64,000 bases of DNA from Lewinellaceae bacterium. Its GTDB lineage: Bacteria > Bacteroidota > Bacteroidia > Chitinophagales > Saprospiraceae. Under the pieces are notes generated by a model that was given only the letters and a program-made list of their open reading frames with translations, was not told the origin of the DNA and did not search any database. The position numbers were made by a program, and so were the translations under genes. This document shows, in pieces, positions 51,908 through 59,479 of the stretch. Location: assembly GCA_020636325.1 (NCBI GenBank), contig JACJYC010000005.1, positions 442,323 through 506,322 of the forward strand, given 5' to 3'. The number at the start of each line of letters is the position of its first letter. Position 1 is the stretch's first letter.

Positions 51908-53932
51908 ATGCATATGCCGGGAAAACGGGGCGCCTTATTTACCGGGTTCATCTTGCTGTCCGTGCTTGCCTTGCAGGGACAGAACACCCTGTACCAGCCG
52001 CCTTATTACAACCTCGACAGCGCCATCCGGGCGGTGGAGCGGTTCCCGGCCCCGGATTCCGACCGGGCCAATGCCCTGTCCGGCGTCTACAATCATACCC
52101 TGTTCTACAAAAACCAGAAGAAGGTCGAGCCCTATGCGCTGGAAGCGCTGTCGATCAGCCGGCAAATCGGGTTTACGAAGGGAATGGCCGACGCCTATTA
52201 TTTCCTGGGACTGCTCAACAAGAGCGGCAGCCGTTACGACTCGGCGATGATCTATTTCGACTCGACCATCCTGGTTTCGCGCAATGCCCGGGGGGATTAT
52301 CTGCAGAACAAGCGGGCCCTGGCGGAAAGGAGCCTGGCTCAGGTGTACGACACGTACGGCGATTACGAACCGGCGCTTCAACATTACTTGCAATCCCTCC
52401 GGTACTACGAAAATCATTTTACCGCGCATACCGTCTTTCTATACGCCAACATCGCGGCCATCTACGAGGCAACCGGGGTCATGGAAAAAGCCCTGGAGTA
52501 TTCAAAACGCTGCTGTACAGCGGCGGAACAGCTGGGAGATACCAACGTACTGGCGGCTTATTACCTCAGCCATGTGGAAAACCTGATCAAGGTGGAAAAC
52601 ACCTCCGAAGCGATTGTCTATCTCGACAAGACGGCGCCCCTGATGCCGCTCAAAACGGACCCCAATACCACCAGCATGTTCTATGTATTGAAAGCTGCGG
52701 TTTTCCGAATGGAAAAAAATTATCCGGAGGCCGTCCGGAACCTCGATCTGGCCCTGCCCATCGCGGAAGGCTCGGGGCACGGTTTCAGCCTGTTCAGGGT
52801 GCTTGATGCTTATTCAAGGGTGGGACTCGAATCCGGCGACCTCGCCCTGACCGAGGAGTACGCCGGTCGTTATCTGGCCGAAGCCCGCAAGCTCGACGCA
52901 AAGGCCGGACAACGGGACGCGCTGAATTTCCTGGCGCAACTGGCCCGGTCCGGACAAGACTACAGGAACGCCTACCAGTACCTGGCAGCCGCGCAAGCCC
53001 TCGGGGATACCCTGATGCGGGAAGCCAACCTGAAGCAGATCAACCTGCTGGAATCGCGTTACCAGTCGGAAAAAAAGCAGCGGGAGATCCTGCAGTTGCA
53101 AAAGGAGAAGGAATTCCAGGCACTGGAGCTTCGCCAAAAGTCGAGGATGAACGGCATACTCGCCGGCGCCCTGGCGTTGCTCTGCCTGGCCATTTTCCTG
53201 GGTTACCGGAACCTGCGAAACCGGCAAAGGATCGCCCGCCAACGGGCGGAACTCCAATCCAGGAAGATCCGGGAAATGGAAAAAGACCGGCAATTCCTGG
53301 CCTCCGCCGCCTTGCTCGAAGGGCAGGAGGAAGAGCGCAAACGGCTGGCCAAGGACCTCCACGACGGCCTCGGCGGTTTCTTATCCGGCATTAAATATTC
53401 ACTGGGTAATATGAAGGAAAATCTGATCGTAACCCCCGACAACATGGCGTTGTTCGAAAGATCCATGAAAATGCTGGACGATTCGATCCAGGAATTGCGC
53501 CGCGTAGCGCACAACATGATGCCGCAGTCCCTGGTGCAATACGGCCTCGATACGGCCCTGAAAGACTTTTGCAGCGACATGAACCGAAGCGGCGCGGTCA
53601 GGGTGGTTTGCCAGACGTTCGGATTGGACGAAAGGCCGCTGGACACCCCGGTCTCCATCGGTGTTTATCGCATCGTACAGGAACTGGTGAACAATATCCT
53701 CAAACACGCCGGCGCGGCCAACGCCGTGGTCCAGGTCAGCCTGCAGGACAACCGGATGCAGATCACCGTGGAAGACGACGGCAGCGGTTTCGACCCGGCT
53801 TCCCTTTCAGCGACCGGCCGGGGTATGGGTTGGAGCAATATCCGGTCCAGGGTCAATTACCTGAACGGCCGGACAGACATCCAATCCGCCCCGGGCCAGG
53901 GCACATCCGTCAATATAGAATTCAGCCTATGA
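51908..53932 (+). CDS. TPR-containing sensor histidine kinase (HisKA_3)
   Basis: The 674-residue protein has a signal peptide, tetratricopeptide-like repeats (about 30-400: ADAYYFLGLLNKSGSRYDSAMIYFDSTI, VFLYANIAAIYEATGVMEKALEYSKRC), a membrane span (MNGILAGALALLCLAIFLGY, near 415), a coiled coil, and HisKA_3 with H485 in LAKDLHDGLGGFLSGIKYSLG. The HATPase domain follows (VNNILKHAGAANAVVQV N-box, EDDGSGFDPASLSATGRGMGWSNI). ATG codons at 51908 and 51914 are both possible. Its partner response regulator gene overlaps the stop codon by four bases. Confidence 0.92.
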   Translation: MHMPGKRGALFTGFILLSVLALQGQNTLYQPPYYNLDSAIRAVERFPAPDSDRANALSGVYNHTLFYKNQKKVEPYALEALSISRQIGFTKGMADAYYFLGLLNKSGSRYDSAMIYFDSTILVSRNARGDYLQNKRALAERSLAQVYDTYGDYEPALQHYLQSLRYYENHFTAHTVFLYANIAAIYEATGVMEKALEYSKRCCTAAEQLGDTNVLAAYYLSHVENLIKVENTSEAIVYLDKTAPLMPLKTDPNTTSMFYVLKAAVFRMEKNYPEAVRNLDLALPIAEGSGHGFSLFRVLDAYSRVGLESGDLALTEEYAGRYLAEARKLDAKAGQRDALNFLAQLARSGQDYRNAYQYLAAAQALGDTLMREANLKQINLLESRYQSEKKQREILQLQKEKEFQALELRQKSRMNGILAGALALLCLAIFLGYRNLRNRQRIARQRAELQSRKIREMEKDRQFLASAALLEGQEEERKRLAKDLHDGLGGFLSGIKYSLGNMKENLIVTPDNMALFERSMKMLDDSIQELRRVAHNMMPQSLVQYGLDTALKDFCSDMNRSGAVRVVCQTFGLDERPLDTPVSIGVYRIVQELVNNILKHAGAANAVVQVSLQDNRMQITVEDDGSGFDPASLSATGRGMGWSNIRSRVNYLNGRTDIQSAPGQGTSVNIEFSL

Positions 53933-54552
53933 AACCGGTACGCATCCTGATCGTCGACGACCATTACATCGTAGTGGAAGGGATCCGGTCCCTCCTGCAA
54001 CGGGTGAGTGCGGTGGAAATTCTCGGGTCGGCATCAGATGCGGAGAGCTGCATGCGGTTTCTGGATCGCCGGATTCCGGACCTGATCCTGCTCGATATCA
54101 GCCTGCCGCACACATCGGGCATCGACCTTTGCAAGGCCATCCATGAAAAATACCCGCGCATCCGCATTTTGGGCCTGAGCACGTTCAAAGAGCAGAGTTT
54201 TGTACGCAATATGCTCGACAACGGCGCGTCGGGGTATGTGCTGAAGAATGCCGGAATTGACGAACTGATGATCGCGATCCAGACGGCGATGAAAGGCGGA
54301 AAATACCTGAGCGATGAAGTGGCCGCCGCCCTGACCGACCAGCAGATTGATCCGGCCGCGCCGGTGATCACGCGCCGGGAAAAGGAAGTGCTCAACCTGA
54401 TAGCGGAAGGATATACCAATAATGAAATTGCAGGCCGGTTATTCGTCAGCGTCACCACCGTGGATTCCCACCGGAAAAACCTGCTGACCAAATTCGGCGC
54501 AGGCAATACCGCCGCCCTGGTCAAACTGGCCGTCAAAATGCAGATCATCTAA
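53929..54552 (+). CDS. NarL/LuxR-family response regulator
   Basis: The 207-residue protein begins MKPVRILIVDDHYIVVEGIRS, inside the kinase stop codon (ATGA overlap), so both are made from one message. The receiver has D56 in LILLDISLPHTSGIDL and VLKNAGIDEL. The C-terminal LuxR helix-turn-helix is TRREKEVLNLIAEGYTNNEIAGRLFVSVTTVDSHRKNLLTKFGAGNTAAL. The strict overlap with the kinase gene makes cognate pairing near certain. The target promoters are unknown. A tandem octamer array begins 3 bases after the stop codon. Confidence 0.93.
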   Translation: MKPVRILIVDDHYIVVEGIRSLLQRVSAVEILGSASDAESCMRFLDRRIPDLILLDISLPHTSGIDLCKAIHEKYPRIRILGLSTFKEQSFVRNMLDNGASGYVLKNAGIDELMIAIQTAMKGGKYLSDEVAAALTDQQIDPAAPVITRREKEVLNLIAEGYTNNEIAGRLFVSVTTVDSHRKNLLTKFGAGNTAALVKLAVKMQII

Positions 54553-54554
54553 CG

Positions 54555-54622
54555 CACCCCCTCTCACCCTCTCACTCTCTCACCCCCTCTCACCCTCTCA
54601 CCCTCTCACCCCCTCACCCTCT
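54555..54622. repeat. CTCTCACC octamer array between convergent genes
   Basis: About eight copies of CTCTCACC and close variants (CTCTCACT, CCCTCACC) fill the whole space between the response regulator stop (54552) and the stop codon of the alkyltransferase gene (54621-54623), whose last bases are part of the array. The word is the same as at 22521-22584. Confidence 0.9.
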
Positions 54623-55106
54623 AAAAAAGGCTCCCCTGCCGCGCAAAGCTCTTCGGGTTTTCCAACTCCAGCAGTTGCCGTTTCATTTCCAACCCATAAA
54701 AATAGCCGTGCAGGTCGCCGTTTTTGGCGATCACCCGGTGGCAGGGTACGATGATGGCGATCGGGTTATTGCGGTTGGCCTGCCCTACGGCGCGGATGGC
54801 CTTCAGGTCGCCGAGGCGTTCTGCGATAGCGGAATAGGACGTGGTATGACCGTAAGGGATGGTGACCAGCTCGCGCCAGACCATTTTATTGAATTCGGAG
54901 GCGCCGTTCCAGTCCAGCCGGAGATCGAATTCCTTGCGCGTGCCTTTGAAATATTCGTCCAGCTGGCGGACGCAATCGTGGAGGACCTCCGGGATCGGGC
55001 CTGCCGGGCAAGGGGATTTACTGACCATTTTTACCGATGAAATCCCCCATTCGCTGCCCTTGATCTCCAGGCAACCGAAAGGCGAAAGAAAGTGGGTTTG
55101 CTCCAT
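54621..55106 (-). CDS. ogt: O6-alkylguanine-DNA / methylated-DNA-protein cysteine methyltransferase
   Basis: The 161-residue protein has the complete active-site region (VTIPYGHTTSYSAIAERLGDLKAIRAVGQANRNNPIAIIVPCHRVIAKNGDLHGYFYGLEMKRQLLELE) with acceptor C122 in PCHRV. It removes alkyl groups from O6-alkylguanine by suicide transfer. It has no Ada-type N-terminal DNA-binding domain, so it is the Ogt/MGMT type. ATG 55106 is chosen; a longer frame starts with TTG and would overlap the promoter element. The stop codon is inside the neighbouring array. Confidence 0.92.
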   Translation of the reverse strand: MEQTHFLSPFGCLEIKGSEWGISSVKMVSKSPCPAGPIPEVLHDCVRQLDEYFKGTRKEFDLRLDWNGASEFNKMVWRELVTIPYGHTTSYSAIAERLGDLKAIRAVGQANRNNPIAIIVPCHRVIAKNGDLHGYFYGLEMKRQLLELENPKSFARQGSLF

Positions 55107-55123
55107 GGCCGGGAATTTATCTT

Positions 55124-55131
55124 CAAATTTA
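55124..55131 (-). promoter_or_regulatory. -7 promoter element TAAATTTG
   Basis: Read on the minus strand, TAAATTTG lies 17 bases before the ATG of ogt. No clear TTG is found upstream at the right distance. It supports the ATG start over the TTG further out. Confidence 0.4.
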
Positions 55132-55239
55132 AACAAAAATTATTTTAATCCGTCCATTTAAATAAAAAGGGGATAAAGGAACTAATTCGCGGCGCCGGTC
55201 GTTCCTCTGAAAGTAATCAAAGCCGGCTGTCCCATCCTC

Positions 55240-57027
55240 ATGAAAAAAAGATTTTCCATCCTCAACAATCCGTATATCTCGCTCATGCGGACCGCCTGGG
55301 TTTACGCCCGCGACCAGCGAAAGAAATACCTGACCGTTTACGGGCTGTTCACCTTAAGCAACCTGAGCAACCTGCTCGATCCGGTGATCTGGGGGCTCTT
55401 CATCAACCAGTTGCAGCTGCAAGGCGTCGACGCGCTCAGATCCGTGTGGCTTTATGCCGTCGCACACCTGGTCGTCCATCTTTTCGGCTGGGCCTGCCAT
55501 GGTCCGGCCAGGATACTGGAACGGCAGCTCGCCTTTGACCTCAGCCGCAATTTCCTTCAGGAGCTCTACCACAAAACGCTGCACCTGCCGGTTTCCTGGC
55601 ACCAGGATCACCACAGCGGGGCTACCATCAACAGGGTCCGCAAGGCGTATGAGGCCCTCAAAAGCTTTTTCGACACCGGCTTCATGTATTTCAACACCAT
55701 TGCCAAAATGGTTTTTGCCCTGGGCGCCATGGTCTGGTTCTCGCCGGTTTTCGGCAGTATTGCCATCCTGATGGGCGTTTTTATCGTGTACATCATCCTC
55801 AGGTTCGACAAACCGTTCATTGAGGCGTCCAAGGAAACCAACGAACGGGAGCACGAAGTATCGGCTACCCTGTTCGACAGCCTGTCCAATATCCTTACCG
55901 TCATCACCCTGCGGCTCGAAAAGCGGATGGAAAGCGGATTGCTAGGCAGGGTCATGGCCATTTTACCGCCCTTCCGCCGGAAAATCCTGGTGAACGAATG
56001 GAAGTGGTTTACCGTGGATACGATGGTGACCCTGATGTACGTCATGATCGTCATCGGCTACATTTTCCAGCATTGGGTGCCGGGTGAGGTCCTGCTGGTC
56101 GGCGGGCTGGTGACCCTGGTGGGGTATGTCAACCAGTTTACGAGCGTTTTTCACAATATCGCCTGGCAGTATACCAGCATCGTGACGTACGATACGGACA
56201 TCAAAACAGCGCAGAATATCATCAAATCCTATGACGAGCGGCACCTGCCGGAAGCCGGGGACGGCCTGCACAAGGACTGGAAAACCATCCAGCTCCAAAA
56301 CCTGGGCTTCATGTACAAGGAGGCGGCGCCGGAAAGCGACAAGATCCAGGGATTGCACGGCCTGAAACTCCGCATCCAGCGCGGCAAACGCCTGGCCCTG
56401 ATCGGGGAAAGCGGCAGCGGCAAAAGCACCTTGCTGGCTTTGCTCAGGGGATTGTATTCCCCCGACCGGGCGGAAGTCGCCCTCGACGGCAAGCCGATCG
56501 CATTCCAGCAGATCTCCGATCATGTGACCCTGTTTCCGCAGGAACCCGAGATCTTTGAAAATACCATCGCCTACAACATCACGTTGGGGCTCCCTTTTGA
56601 GGAACAGGAGATCCTCCGGGTCTGCGAGATCGCTCAGTTCAGAGAGGTGATCAATCAGCTGCCGAAAGGGCTGGAATCGGGGATACAGGAGAAGGGCGTG
56701 AACCTGTCCGGCGGGCAAAAGCAAAGGCTGGCCCTGGCGCGCGGCATCCTCGCGGCCCGGGACAGCGATATCGTATTGCTGGATGAGCCGACCAGCAGCG
56801 TGGACCCCAAAACGGAGCTGCTGATCTATGACCGGCTGTTTGAAGAGTTCAGCGACAAAGCCGTGGTCTCATCCCTGCACCGCCTGCACCTCCTGCCCCG
56901 ATTCGACTATATCTACATCCTGGAAAACGGACGGGTTGTCGGCGAGGGAAATTTCCAGACCTTGCTGGCAGACAGCCCCGCGTTCCAGGAGCTGTGGCGG
57001 CATCAGGATGAGTTTCACACGGCTTAA
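55240..57027 (+). CDS. ABC transporter, fused permease and ATPase
   Basis: The 595-residue protein has an ABC-exporter membrane domain (about 30-310, with several spans) and an ATPase domain with Walker A GESGSGKS (389-396), signature LSGGQ (489-493), Walker B IVLLDEP (D515, E516) and H-loop SSLHRLHLL. It is a half-size exporter that would act as a homodimer. The substrate is unknown. It lacks the peptidase domain of peptide exporters. The next gene (PdeM nuclease) begins 3 bases after its stop codon, so the two are cotranscribed. Confidence 0.9.
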   Translation: MKKRFSILNNPYISLMRTAWVYARDQRKKYLTVYGLFTLSNLSNLLDPVIWGLFINQLQLQGVDALRSVWLYAVAHLVVHLFGWACHGPARILERQLAFDLSRNFLQELYHKTLHLPVSWHQDHHSGATINRVRKAYEALKSFFDTGFMYFNTIAKMVFALGAMVWFSPVFGSIAILMGVFIVYIILRFDKPFIEASKETNEREHEVSATLFDSLSNILTVITLRLEKRMESGLLGRVMAILPPFRRKILVNEWKWFTVDTMVTLMYVMIVIGYIFQHWVPGEVLLVGGLVTLVGYVNQFTSVFHNIAWQYTSIVTYDTDIKTAQNIIKSYDERHLPEAGDGLHKDWKTIQLQNLGFMYKEAAPESDKIQGLHGLKLRIQRGKRLALIGESGSGKSTLLALLRGLYSPDRAEVALDGKPIAFQQISDHVTLFPQEPEIFENTIAYNITLGLPFEEQEILRVCEIAQFREVINQLPKGLESGIQEKGVNLSGGQKQRLALARGILAARDSDIVLLDEPTSSVDPKTELLIYDRLFEEFSDKAVVSSLHRLHLLPRFDYIYILENGRVVGEGNFQTLLADSPAFQELWRHQDEFHTA

Positions 57028-57030
57028 CCC

Positions 57031-57693
57031 ATGGCAACATCAACCATTCACCAGGTTTGCGGCCAATCCCTCCACCTGCACCCGCACAAGGCCGTTTGGT
57101 GGGAGGAGGGCCGGACCCTTTTCCTGGCCGACCTCCACCTGGGCAAGGGCGCCCACTTCCGGAAAGCCGGGATTCCGGCGCCGAGGGCATTGGCAGATGC
57201 CGACCTGCGAAGGCTCGACCAATTGCTGGGCGCGTTTGATATCGATGCCGTTTTTTTTCTGGGCGATTTATTCCACAGCGACCACAACGGCGAATGGGCC
57301 GGCCTGGGTGAGCTCCTGGCAAGGCATCCCAAACCGGCCTTTCACCTGGTGCGGGGCAATCACGACATCCTGGCCGAAGAGCATTACAATTCAGCCGGCC
57401 TTTCCCTTTTGAATGAGCCCTTCTTTTGCGATCCGTTCGTGCTGAGCCATTATCCCCTTGCAACGCCCGTCCAGGGTTATTACAACCTGGCCGGGCATTT
57501 GCACCCCGCTGTCATCCTCAACGGCAAGGGCCGCCAGCACCTCCGGCTGCCTTGTTTTTATTTTAGGCCCGATCAAGCCGTATTGCCAGCGTTCGGCGCC
57601 TTTACCGGCCACGCCTGCCTCGATCCGCAAAGCGAGGATGCCGTTTTTGTGATCGTTGAGGACCGCGTACTGAAAATCGAACAGCGATCCTGA
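57031..57693 (+). CDS. pdeM: Ligase-associated DNA damage response endonuclease PdeM
   Basis: The 220-residue protein has the metallophosphoesterase pattern of PdeM: LADLHLGKG (D34, H36), LGDLFHSDHN (D79), RGNHD (N110, H111, D112), LSHYPL (H140) and AGHLHPA (H156, H158). In other bacteria PdeM is found beside a DNA ligase, an exonuclease and a helicase of a DNA-damage response set. None of these is nearby here. It is instead cotranscribed with an ABC exporter gene (3-base gap). The substrate is inferred from the family. Confidence 0.85.
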   Translation: MATSTIHQVCGQSLHLHPHKAVWWEEGRTLFLADLHLGKGAHFRKAGIPAPRALADADLRRLDQLLGAFDIDAVFFLGDLFHSDHNGEWAGLGELLARHPKPAFHLVRGNHDILAEEHYNSAGLSLLNEPFFCDPFVLSHYPLATPVQGYYNLAGHLHPAVILNGKGRQHLRLPCFYFRPDQAVLPAFGAFTGHACLDPQSEDAVFVIVEDRVLKIEQRS

Positions 57694-57804
57694 TAATCCC
57701 ACGGGAAAGCGCCGGCAACTTTCACCAGATTCTGAAAAAATTACTAGCGAAAGGGCTGTTTTTTCAATAACTTTACCGGCGTCAACACCTAATGAAAAAT
57801 TCAT

Positions 57805-58707
57805 ATGGCCATTTTAACCGTTGTACTCGGCGTTATCTTCGTATTGCTGATGTTGAGCCTCCTGGCAACCACAATCATGGAGTTGATCGCGTCCTTTCTG
57901 CGCCTCCGGGGTAAAAACCTGAAAAAAGCCCTCCAGAATATGCTGGTCGGCGATTCAAAAGCCGGACTTGAGATCGACCGCCTGTACAAATCCTTCACCG
58001 AAAATCCGCTGTTCAAACAATTATCCTTCAAATACGGTCGCAAATCCACCGATCCGCCTTCCTATGTCAGCGCCGAATCCTTCAGGACCATCCTCTTCGA
58101 CATCTTGCTGGGGGATGACACGGCAGAGGAACAGCTCGGCGCCAAGATCGACGAACTGGACAACGAGGACCTCAAAAGGGTGCTCAAGCAGCTGATGCGC
58201 CAGGCCGACAACAAGATCGACGTGTTCAAAACCAAGGTGGACGACTGGTACAACAGCATCATGGACCGCGCCTCCGGGTGGTACAAACGCACCACCCATT
58301 ATGTCCTCATCTGGGTAGGGCTGGTGATGGCCGTCGTCCTGAACGCTGATACGCTGGCGCTTTACGAACACCTGGAGAATGACCCGGAAACGCTTACCGA
58401 TCTGGTCAGCGCGGCCGAAACGCTGGCCCAGAACGAAAATATCGACAGCCTGGTCCGGACCGACCTGGAATTCGCCGATGCGGTGGATCAGTTCAAAGCT
58501 TATAAAAATGAGGTGGATGAGATCAAATCGCCGCTGGGCATGGGCTGGAAGAATACCGACCTGCTGTCCGCTACGCCGTATGACTGGCTGACCAAGGTAC
58601 TGGGCTGGGTCATCACGGCGCTTGCCGTTTCCCTGGGCGCGCCCTTCTGGTTTGACATCCTCAAGAAGATAGTCAGTATTCGAAGTTCCGGAAATAAACC
58701 ACAATGA
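57805..58707 (+). CDS. Membrane protein, unknown function
   Basis: The 300-residue product has an N-terminal membrane span (ILTVVLGVIFVLLMLSLLATTIMELIASFL), a helical, charged middle (LKKALQNMLVGDSKAGLEIDRLYKSF, RVLKQLMRQADNKIDVFKTKVDDWYNSIMDRASGWYKRTTHYVLIWVGLVMAVVLNADTLALY) and a C-terminal span (WLTKVLGWVITALAVSLGAPFWFDILKKI). The pattern of a short WYxxxMDRxSGWYKR before the second span is recurrent in uncharacterised bacterial membrane proteins, and I do not know a function. The stop overlaps the start of the phosphoesterase gene by 4 bases (ATGA), indicating a shared operon. Confidence 0.8.
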   Translation: MAILTVVLGVIFVLLMLSLLATTIMELIASFLRLRGKNLKKALQNMLVGDSKAGLEIDRLYKSFTENPLFKQLSFKYGRKSTDPPSYVSAESFRTILFDILLGDDTAEEQLGAKIDELDNEDLKRVLKQLMRQADNKIDVFKTKVDDWYNSIMDRASGWYKRTTHYVLIWVGLVMAVVLNADTLALYEHLENDPETLTDLVSAAETLAQNENIDSLVRTDLEFADAVDQFKAYKNEVDEIKSPLGMGWKNTDLLSATPYDWLTKVLGWVITALAVSLGAPFWFDILKKIVSIRSSGNKPQ

Positions 58708-59462
58708 TCAGACTCATCCAAATAACCGATTTGCATATCGGCCAACCGGGCGACAATACCTTCGGCGTCGATGTCCGGATGAATTTTGCAGAGATCCTGC
58801 AAGAGGCGGCCAAGCTAAAACCCGACGCCCTGATCCTCACCGGCGACCTTTGTTTCGACCTCGGCGACCCGCAGATCTACAAATGGATCCGGCAGCAATT
58901 GAATATGTACGGCATCCCCTTCGAAGTGATCCCCGGCAACCACGACAGCGTAGAGCTGATGGCCGCCGCCTTCGACAAGATGCAGCATTTCAAAGATAAC
59001 GAACTCTATTTTTCCTGGCAATCGGGTACGGAGGAAATCATTTTTCTGGATACGTCATCGGGAGTGGTATCCAGCAAACAGCTCGCCTGGCTCAAAAACA
59101 AGCTGAGCACCAAAAAAGGGGATTTTATCCTGTTCATGCACCACCCGCCCATCCTTTGCGGCGTACCCCATATGGACAGCAAATACGCCCTGAGGAACCG
59201 GGACGACCTCCAGGAAATCCTGTTCGAATACCGGGGCAAGATCCACATTTATTGCGGCCACTACCATGTGGAACGCACGCTTTACCTGCACAACCTCATC
59301 GTTAACATCACGCCTTCCTGCTTTTTCCAGATCGACATGAACAGCGAAGCCTTCCGGATCGATCATTACAGAATTGCTTTCCGGCTGATCGAAATGGAAG
59401 GCTCCGGGCTGTTGCGGCAAAGCCTGCATTATTTTGACGGGTCGTCCTTACCCAAGGAATAA
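58704..59462 (+). CDS. CpdA-like calcineurin-type metallophosphoesterase
   Basis: The 252-residue protein has TDLHIG (D9, H11), LTGDLCFD (D48), PGNHDS (N79, H80, D81), FMHHPPILCG (H147) and CGHYHVE (H186, H188), the motif set of class III cyclic nucleotide phosphodiesterase-like enzymes. It could cleave cyclic AMP or another phosphoester; the fold alone does not decide. The start overlaps the upstream membrane protein stop by 4 bases, so the pair is cotranslated, possibly as a membrane-linked phosphoesterase unit. It converges with the aconitase gene. Confidence 0.87.
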   Translation: MIRLIQITDLHIGQPGDNTFGVDVRMNFAEILQEAAKLKPDALILTGDLCFDLGDPQIYKWIRQQLNMYGIPFEVIPGNHDSVELMAAAFDKMQHFKDNELYFSWQSGTEEIIFLDTSSGVVSSKQLAWLKNKLSTKKGDFILFMHHPPILCGVPHMDSKYALRNRDDLQEILFEYRGKIHIYCGHYHVERTLYLHNLIVNITPSCFFQIDMNSEAFRIDHYRIAFRLIEMEGSGLLRQSLHYFDGSSLPKE

Positions 59463-59479
59463 GGCCCGCATTTCATCAA

